Shown here piece by piece: positions 58,623 to 64,000 of a DNA stretch of 64,000 nucleotides. The position numbers and the translations under genes were made by a program. The notes beneath the pieces are model-generated. The model was not told the DNA's origin. It saw nothing but the letters and a program-made list of their open reading frames with translations, and made no database searches. Source of the DNA: Bacteroidales bacterium. Its GTDB lineage: Bacteria; Bacteroidota; Bacteroidia; Bacteroidales; UBA932. The stretch is from the NCBI GenBank assembly GCA_024699055.1, contig JAILQG010000053.1:23636-87635 (forward strand). The letters are read 5' to 3'. The first letter of the stretch is position 1. Every line of letters begins with the position of its first letter.

Positions 58623-59267
58623 TCAGTCGAGGTTCTCGCGGCGGAGCATGAAGAACGGGCTCTGCAGGAGGGTGCCGTTCTTGATGTCGATGAAGCTTTC
58701 GGGGTCGAAAGAGTGGCCGCAATAGAGGGTCTCGAAATGAAGATGCGGACCTGTGGAGCGGCCGGTGGAGCCGCTGAGCCCGATGAGTTCTCCGGCCGAC
58801 ACGATGTCTCCGGATTTCACCTTGCGTTCGGAAAGATGCGCATATGCCGTTTCGAGGCCGTTGGAATGCCTTACGATAATAATGTTGCCGTAGCCCCTGT
58901 GGTAGGTGGACAGGCGCACCACGCCCGGGAACGCGGAAACCACCTCGGTACCGGGAGGTACCGGGATGTCCACTCCGTTGTGGTTGCGGCCGCGCCGCCT
59001 GCCGTAATGCGAAAACACATTCTTGCCGTAAGGGCAGCTGAAACCGTCTTCGAGACGTATCAGAGTACGTTCGGGCAGGCTGTCCAGGGGAATATTGTAT
59101 GAATTGAGTTCGGTCGTGGACCAGTAGCCTTCAACTACCTCGGTCGAAGCCTCAAGCGAGACGAACTCGATGGGCCTCGGCGCCTCGATGGCGGGATACT
59201 CCACCTCGATGCCGTTTTCTCCAAGGAACAGGAACAGTCCTACCGCAAGTATCTTTGCAATAATCAA
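58623..59267 (-). CDS. M23 family LytM-type peptidase
   Basis: A 214-residue zinc endopeptidase cutting peptide cross-links in peptidoglycan. The active-site residues are all present: H and D in HNGVDIPV and the distal HLH in GPHLHFE. The N-terminus begins with a TTG codon, since TAA lies four codons upstream and no ATG precedes the hydrophobic IIAKILAVGLFLFLG stretch, which acts as a signal or anchor. It follows the phosphomannomutase gene by 25 nt. Confidence 0.9.
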   Translation of the reverse strand: MIIAKILAVGLFLFLGENGIEVEYPAIEAPRPIEFVSLEASTEVVEGYWSTTELNSYNIPLDSLPERTLIRLEDGFSCPYGKNVFSHYGRRRGRNHNGVDIPVPPGTEVVSAFPGVVRLSTYHRGYGNIIIVRHSNGLETAYAHLSERKVKSGDIVSAGELIGLSGSTGRSTGPHLHFETLYCGHSFDPESFIDIKNGTLLQSPFFMLRRENLD

Positions 59268-59292
59268 AACAGTCAGTCTTTAATGTGCCGGC

Positions 59293-60663
59293 CTATGCAA
59301 GAGTGCCGGCGAAGTTGTTCACAATAAGTTTGGTAGCCTCGTCAATCTTCTGCTTCAGGAGCTCGTCGGTGGTAGCCTCGCAGATGAAGCGGAGATAAGG
59401 TTCGGTATTGGACGGACGCACGTTGAACCACCACTGCGGGAACTCGAGGCGGTATCCGTCGAAATCCATCACCTTTTCGGGCTTTTCACCGGCCTCGAAA
59501 TGGGCCTTGAGAGCCTCCATGGCGCCGGCCTTGTCTTCCACGCGGAAGTTGATCTCGCCGGAGTTCCTGTATTTGACGAGGGAGTCGATCTCTTCGCTGA
59601 AGCGGATGCCCTTCTTCTTGAGCGCGGAAACTATCCTGAGCACTATGATGCTGGAGAGCATACCGCTGTCGGAATAGAAGAAATCCTTGAAATAATAGTG
59701 GCCGGCGAGCTCTCCGCCCCAGAGACCGTCGATCTCGCGCAGCTTGGGCGCCGCGAAAGCGCGGCCCACGCGCCAGGTGTGCACGTCGGCCTTGTAATTC
59801 TTTTCGAGGAACTCGCCCACGGCCTTGCTGGAGCGGATCTCCTGCAGCACGCGGGGATTCTTCTCTCCCCTCTCGTCGCAGAAATACAGCGCCATCATGG
59901 CTATGATGAGGTCGGGAGCCACGAAACGGGCCTTGTCGTCAACGAACATCACGCGGTCGGCGTCGCCGTCGTAAATCACGCCTATGTCGGCACGCGACTC
60001 GGCGACAAGCTTCTTGAGGGGCTCCACGTTCTTGGCGACCAGCGGGTTGGGTTCGTGGTTCGGGAAGCTGCCGTCCATGACGTCGAAGAGGTATTCGGCG
60101 TTCTCGCCCGCGAAAATGTCCTTCGCGAAAAGCGTAGCCATGCCGTTCGAGAGGTCGAAGGCTATCTTGAGATTGGAGTAATCACCCTTGAATTTGCGGA
60201 GGAAAGCCTTGTAGTCGGGCTTGATGTCTATCTCCTTCACAACGCCCTTTTTGGCTGCAACGGGAGTGGGACGGCCTTCGTCGATCCACTGTTTGATCTG
60301 GCCCAGGCCGGTGTCCAGACCCACGGGAAGCGCATTCTCACGGCTCACCTTCATGCCGTTGTACTCCCTGGGGTTGTGGCTGGCGGTAATCTGTACGGAA
60401 GCCTTGTACCCGTAATTGGCGGTGCCGAAGTACACCAGCGGAGTGCTGCTGTAGCCGATGTCGTCCACGTCGGCGCCTGCGTCGGTGATACCCTTGATCA
60501 GATAATCGTGAATCTCCTGGCCCGAAAGACGGCAGTCGCGGCCCACGAGGACCTTGTCGGCTTTCAGCAGTTCGGGCAGGAAATAACCTACCTTGTAGGC
60601 GGTATCTTTATCGAAATCAACGTTGTAGATTCCCCGGATGTCGTATGCGTGAAATGCTCCCAT
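59293..60663 (-). CDS. manB: Phosphomannomutase/phosphoglucomutase
   Basis: A 456-residue alpha-D-phosphohexomutase interconverting mannose- or glucose-6-phosphate and the 1-phosphate. The phosphoserine loop is TASHNPREYNG, the magnesium loop is DGDADRVMF, the sugar-specificity loop is WGGELAGHYYF and the phosphate-binding tail is RPSNTEPYLR. The glucose-1-phosphate product would feed RfbF and the mannose-1-phosphate GDP-mannose. Its promoter sits in an inverted repeat (60713-60732). Confidence 0.93.
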   Translation of the reverse strand: MGAFHAYDIRGIYNVDFDKDTAYKVGYFLPELLKADKVLVGRDCRLSGQEIHDYLIKGITDAGADVDDIGYSSTPLVYFGTANYGYKASVQITASHNPREYNGMKVSRENALPVGLDTGLGQIKQWIDEGRPTPVAAKKGVVKEIDIKPDYKAFLRKFKGDYSNLKIAFDLSNGMATLFAKDIFAGENAEYLFDVMDGSFPNHEPNPLVAKNVEPLKKLVAESRADIGVIYDGDADRVMFVDDKARFVAPDLIIAMMALYFCDERGEKNPRVLQEIRSSKAVGEFLEKNYKADVHTWRVGRAFAAPKLREIDGLWGGELAGHYYFKDFFYSDSGMLSSIIVLRIVSALKKKGIRFSEEIDSLVKYRNSGEINFRVEDKAGAMEALKAHFEAGEKPEKVMDFDGYRLEFPQWWFNVRPSNTEPYLRFICEATTDELLKQKIDEATKLIVNNFAGTLA

Positions 60664-60692
60664 AAAACTGTATTAATTAATAAAAAATTTTA

Positions 60693-60732
60693 CAAAGGTA
60701 TAAATATTTCTTCATGACGCCAAATCGTCATG
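60693..60732 (-). promoter_or_regulatory. Phosphomannomutase promoter with palindrome over the -33 element
   Basis: Minus-strand TACCTTTG at 60693-60700 and TTTG at 60721-60724, spacer 20 bp. CATGACG (60713-60719) and CGTCATG (60726-60732) are exact inverted arms whose midpoint (60722.5) is the midpoint of the -33 element. Confidence 0.62.
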
Positions 60733-60753
60733 CCTGTTATATCACCCGCCGCG

Positions 60754-63072
60754 TCAGTAGGCGAAGACTGCACGGACATAAAAGTCGTTCTCCTTTTCGT
60801 ACCTCGAAAAATTACCTAAGTAGAAATCGTAGTCCCACACTATTCCGCTTTCTTTAGACTTCTCCGAACTACTCCAATAGGGGTAGGACTTCAATGCTGT
60901 ATTACCGCAGGCAGCATTAATGGCTGCACGCAACGAACTGGCATCATAGGCATCACCATCCTTATAGTAATACATTTGGCCACGAACACCTAACGGGTCG
61001 TTGGGAGTAGCATTACTGCTGTAAATGGTATTGCCGTACTCGGCAGTAATCGTCAGCCCAGCCTTCTGCCGGCCAAGTCCGTCGAAGATGTATCGCCAGT
61101 CGGTCACGCTCGGCAGTCGCCAGCCCTTCACCACGCCCGCTGTGCGGGTGGCGGAGGTGGCGTTCACGTCGTCGGCCACTTGGTCATAGAAGGCACCTCC
61201 GATAGCATCGCTGTTGTAGTTCGTTCCGCCGATGTAGATGGCGTGACTGTCTGCGAAAGTGCCGACAGCCGTATGGGCATCGGCCCATTCATAATAGTTG
61301 ACGTCCGCATCCTCTATCGCGATGGCGAGGAACTTGTCGAAGTAGTTCGGCACGCTGCCCACGTAGGCTATCACGGCGCGGGCTTCGGTTCCGGCAGCGG
61401 AGGCTTGGGCGGCATTGGCGTAGATATTGCCGTCGGCGGCCAGCACCTTGCCGATATCAATAGAAGCGATATCGGCTGCTGCCAAAGGATAGCGCTCACA
61501 GAACACAGGACGAAGGGACCGTCCGCCGCAACGTGGATAGATGTTGGCGCGGTCCACGACATCTGATCTGAAGAACATTGCCCATGGGCAGGACGAGTAT
61601 CCATCGTAAAGGGTGGAAGACCAGTAGGTGCCGCGGACGCCCGCATAGTCGAGGCTGGTACCGTTCCGGACACCGCCCGTAGGAAGGAAGATACTGTTGC
61701 CCGAGCAGGGGCCGGTGTTGTCTTTGCGTGTCACAATCCTGCCAGAGTGGTTGGAGCCGTCGCCTAGATAATCGTCCGTCCATACCCAATCGTAGAGGGC
61801 ATCATCGCGCAGAGCCGTCCATTCTGCGTCCGTGGGGACGCGCCAGTCGCCGCCCCAAATCTGGCGGGCAGCATCGTCGGCATAATCATAGTCTGCAAAC
61901 GAAGTCTTGCCGTCGCCGATGAAGTTTCCGCCGTTGTCATACCAAATGCCGACAGTCTTTCCGTCGGCGTAAGTGTACTTGGTAATGTAATCCCAGTCGG
62001 CCTGTCCTGCCTGCATGAAGGGGTAGTTGGCCCAGTCGTAATTTGTCTGGGTGGCGGTTGCGCCCCAGGCGTAGTAGTCGCCATAGTCCCAGGGATTGTC
62101 CGCTCCGATGTTGCAGGTGGCCCAGTAAAGGTGCTTCGTTACGCCGTTGATATCCACCTCGCCCATATCAACGTAGTCGTGGACGATCTGCATCACGGCT
62201 TCGCCGCCGGGCAAATCAGTCCCGGCAGTCCAGTCGGAGACCTCTACGGAGCCCAGTTCCACCTTGTCCTTGCCTACGACCAGGCCCATGGTGGTGTATT
62301 TCCCGCTCTCCAGCGGGATGTCGGTAGCGGACTTATACACATATGTCTTTCCGGCGATAGTCACGGTGACGGTGGTCACGCCGCTCTGCGGCACCTGCAG
62401 GCCGCTGAAGCCTAGGGCATAGCCCGTGGCGGCGGTGGCCGTTGCGGGAATGTCAACCTCCGAAGCGTCTCCCGTAGCGGTGACGGCCTTGGTAAGGTAA
62501 TTCACCGTGGCAGTCTTCTTTGCCTTGACAGTGACGCCGATTACCGTGGGCGTTCCGCCGAATTCGCTGCGGAACTTCAGGTTCACGTTCAGCTTGGCCA
62601 TGGCATGCGTGAAGGTCAGGTCCACGGGCGCAGCCGAGGGCGTGATGCCGTCCAGGCTGGTGGCAATGAGCAGGTCACTGGCGGTATAATCCGCCGGATT
62701 AAGCGTGTAAGGATCGGCTGTGAAGTCGCTTACCGCGGCGACGGGCATGATGCCCAGGAAGTAGTGAGCCTTGGTGAGTCCGTCCCACTCCATCGGATTG
62801 GCGGGAGTCCAGGCCGTGCCGTCGAAGGTGTTAACCTCGCCGTTCACCACGCATTTGGCGGGGACCTGGGCGGCGCTGCCCGTCCAGGCATAGACCGCAA
62901 TCCGGTCCCCGACGGTGAAGCTGGTGGTATTGCCGTCGTAGGAGACCTTGGTCATGGTGCCGATGGACGCCTGCACGGTGATTCCGCCCGCACCCTCCGG
63001 AGCCATTCCCCTTTCGCAGCCCGCCAGCGCCAGCAGCGCCGCGGCCATGGCATATATGTTAAACTTTCTCAT
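60754..63072 (-). CDS. Fimbrillin-like / FISUMP-type lectin-domain lipoprotein
   Basis: A 772-residue surface lipoprotein. The signal peptide ends with lipobox LAGC (Cys near 19). Residues about 30-290 resemble the fimbrillin (Mfa-like) beta-sandwich (FTVGDRIAVYAW, FTHAMAKLNVNLKF). They are followed by two FISUMP/C-type-lectin-like domains: the first spans WATCNIGADNPWDYGDYYAWG to SLRPVFCERY, the second ends YWSSSEKS...FYVRAVFAY. Both end with the W-S-S-x-E ... V/LRPVF/Y pattern of the family. It is likely a minor pilin tip or adhesin. A related, damaged gene follows upstream at 63101. Confidence 0.8.
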   Translation of the reverse strand: MRKFNIYAMAAALLALAGCERGMAPEGAGGITVQASIGTMTKVSYDGNTTSFTVGDRIAVYAWTGSAAQVPAKCVVNGEVNTFDGTAWTPANPMEWDGLTKAHYFLGIMPVAAVSDFTADPYTLNPADYTASDLLIATSLDGITPSAAPVDLTFTHAMAKLNVNLKFRSEFGGTPTVIGVTVKAKKTATVNYLTKAVTATGDASEVDIPATATAATGYALGFSGLQVPQSGVTTVTVTIAGKTYVYKSATDIPLESGKYTTMGLVVGKDKVELGSVEVSDWTAGTDLPGGEAVMQIVHDYVDMGEVDINGVTKHLYWATCNIGADNPWDYGDYYAWGATATQTNYDWANYPFMQAGQADWDYITKYTYADGKTVGIWYDNGGNFIGDGKTSFADYDYADDAARQIWGGDWRVPTDAEWTALRDDALYDWVWTDDYLGDGSNHSGRIVTRKDNTGPCSGNSIFLPTGGVRNGTSLDYAGVRGTYWSSTLYDGYSSCPWAMFFRSDVVDRANIYPRCGGRSLRPVFCERYPLAAADIASIDIGKVLAADGNIYANAAQASAAGTEARAVIAYVGSVPNYFDKFLAIAIEDADVNYYEWADAHTAVGTFADSHAIYIGGTNYNSDAIGGAFYDQVADDVNATSATRTAGVVKGWRLPSVTDWRYIFDGLGRQKAGLTITAEYGNTIYSSNATPNDPLGVRGQMYYYKDGDAYDASSLRAAINAACGNTALKSYPYWSSSEKSKESGIVWDYDFYLGNFSRYEKENDFYVRAVFAY
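61481..61590 (-). repeat. 110-bp segment identical to 63828-63937
   Basis: Direct repeat within the two FISUMP paralogs, offset 2347 bp. The 31 bp beyond it (61591-61621 versus 63938-63968) hold six substitutions, after which identity resumes to the window end. Confidence 0.9.
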
Positions 63073-63100
63073 ATCGTACGAGTCTGATGGGTGCTAAGGG

Positions 63101-64000
63101 TCAGTAGGCGAAGACGGGGCGGACATATAAGCCGTTCGTCTTATAGTCGAAAAAGAATGCACTGGAGTTGAAACCGTAGAACCACGCGCGGGCGCTACCT
63201 CCAGAATACTCCGAACTAGTCCAGTAGTAAGACAGCGGCAATGCTGTATTACCGCAGGCAGCATTGATAGCATCACGCAACGCACTGGCACCATTGGCAT
63301 CACCATCATTATAGTAGAACATATAGTATTCGACACCTAACGGGTCGGTGGGCGTAGCATTACTACTGTAAACGGTCGTACCATTTTTAGCCGTCAGCGT
63401 CAGCCCGGCCTTCTGCCTGCCAAGTCCGTCGAACACATAGCGCCAGTCGGTCACGCACGGCAGGCGCCAGCCCTTCACGACGCCCGTTGTGCGGGTGGCG
63501 GAGGAAGCGTTCACATCGCTGGCCACTTGGTCGTAAGAAGTTGTCCCGACGGCATTGGTGTTGTAGGGCGTTCCGCCAATGGTAATGGCGTGGCTTCCGG
63601 CGTAGGTGCCAACAGCCGTCTGGGCATCGGCCCAAGAATGATAGGAGTCGTCCACATCCTCTATCGCGATGGCGAGGAACTTGTCAAAGTAGTTCGGCAT
63701 GCTGCCCACGTAGGCTATCACGGCGCGGGCCCCGCCGCCATTCGCATTGGCAGAGGCGGCATCGGCGTAGATATTGCCGTCGGCGGCCAGCACCCTGCCG
63801 ATATCAATAGAAGCAACATCGGCCGCAGCCAAAGGATAGCGCTCACAGAACACAGGACGAAGGGACCGTCCGCCGCAACGTGGATAGATGTTGGCGCGGT
63901 CCACGACATCTGATCTGAAGAACATTGCCCATGGGCATGACGATGATCCATCGTATAGGGTGTAAGATCAGTAGGTGCCGCGGACGCCCGCATAGTCGAG
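63101..64000 (-). pseudogene. Second FISUMP-type lipoprotein gene, broken by in-frame TGA and truncated by window edge
   Basis: The 3' part of a paralog of the preceding gene: first lectin-like domain (from the window edge), linker and a second domain ending FYDYKTNGLYVRPVFAY-like sequence. At 63968-63970 the codon is TGA where the paralog has TGG (the conserved Trp of GTYWSS), so translation would stop unless the base is an error or is read through. Otherwise the frame is intact from 63101 to 64000. The open remainder could be translated from the ATG at 63925. The 5' half lies outside the window. Confidence 0.75.
63828..63937 (-). repeat. 110-bp segment identical to 61481-61590
   Basis: Second copy of the long identical block shared by the FISUMP paralogs; see the entry at 61481. 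Confidence 0.9.

Noticed and set aside
60754-61000. C-terminal lectin domain as a classic DGR variable repeat
   Set aside because: Aligned differences with the second gene include many C/T, C/G and G/C changes without A, so there is no adenine-specific signature at this end.
1-64000. CRISPR arrays, insertion sequences, prophage or integrase genes
   Set aside because: No regularly spaced repeats, transposase or integrase motifs were seen in any frame; the window looks like core chromosome plus a glycan operon.

Overview
The window is one contiguous stretch of chromosome from a moderately GC-rich member of the Bacteroidota, most likely order Bacteroidales. The evidence is consistent. Promoters carry the TAnnTTTG -7 element, often with a TTTG -33 element 19-21 bp upstream. 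Genes generally lack Shine-Dalgarno sequences, with rpsU the striking exception. Several families are typical of the phylum: a membrane-anchored HU-CCDC81 protein, a tiny AURKAIP1/COX24-type ribosomal protein, a CarboxypepD_reg-type outer-membrane barrel, a DUF6515-like protein and fimbrillin/FISUMP lipoproteins. I cannot place it to genus from sequence alone.

Layout. 1-7.1 kb: the 3' end of ftsK, then a LolA-like carrier and an AddB-like/AddA-like helicase-nuclease pair, all coupled by ATGA overlaps. 7.1-12.3 kb: alanine racemase, mannose-6-phosphate isomerase, a DJ-1/PfpI protein, an S4 RNA-binding protein, RNase E/G, a 29-codon ribosomal protein and HU. 12.5-19.8 kb: lon, ung, coaD, a thioredoxin-like protein and an M16 peptidase, ending at a strong hairpin. 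19.8-30.6 kb (minus strand): glutamine synthetase, a ribbon-helix-helix-like protein, then lnt, rluD and a PASTA protein, an outer-membrane barrel, ruvC, serS and the rpmA/rplU pair. 30.7-35.1 kb: an ATPase-sirtuin operon, a small lipoprotein, rpsU, tRNA-Leu and class I fumarase. 35.2-40.5 kb: a phosphotransferase, prfB, an aquaporin, an inverted-repeat-bounded intergenic element, an Omp85-type porin and a bile-acid/sodium symporter-family transporter. 40.6-51.3 kb: a ten-gene surface-polysaccharide operon. 51.3-58.4 kb: glutamate racemase, a DUF6515-like protein, and an operon of HU-CCDC81, NUDIX, DUF4922-SpoIID fusion and AmpG-like permease. 58.5-64 kb: tRNA-Asn, an M23 peptidase, phosphomannomutase and two tandem FISUMP lipoprotein genes, the second broken by an in-frame stop and running off the window.

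Functional themes. Cell-envelope construction dominates: D-Ala and D-Glu supply (alr, murI), muropeptide uptake and remodelling (AmpG, SpoIID, M23), lipoprotein maturation (lnt, LolA) and surface glycan. The glycan operon encodes RfbF, RfbG and an RfbH/E1-type dehydratase, plus an RmlC-like epimerase and a reductase. Together these predict a CDP-3,6-dideoxyhexose, most simply CDP-ascarylose.

Items I find most worth following: the ATPase-sirtuin pair with a substituted P-loop; the FISUMP paralogs with long identical stretches and a short cluster of substitutions; the DUF4922-SpoIID fusion; palindromes centred exactly on promoter elements of glnA and the phosphomannomutase gene; a set of promoters whose -7 element sits only 6-8 nt from the start codon; and the 166-bp inverted-repeat element downstream of the aquaporin gene.
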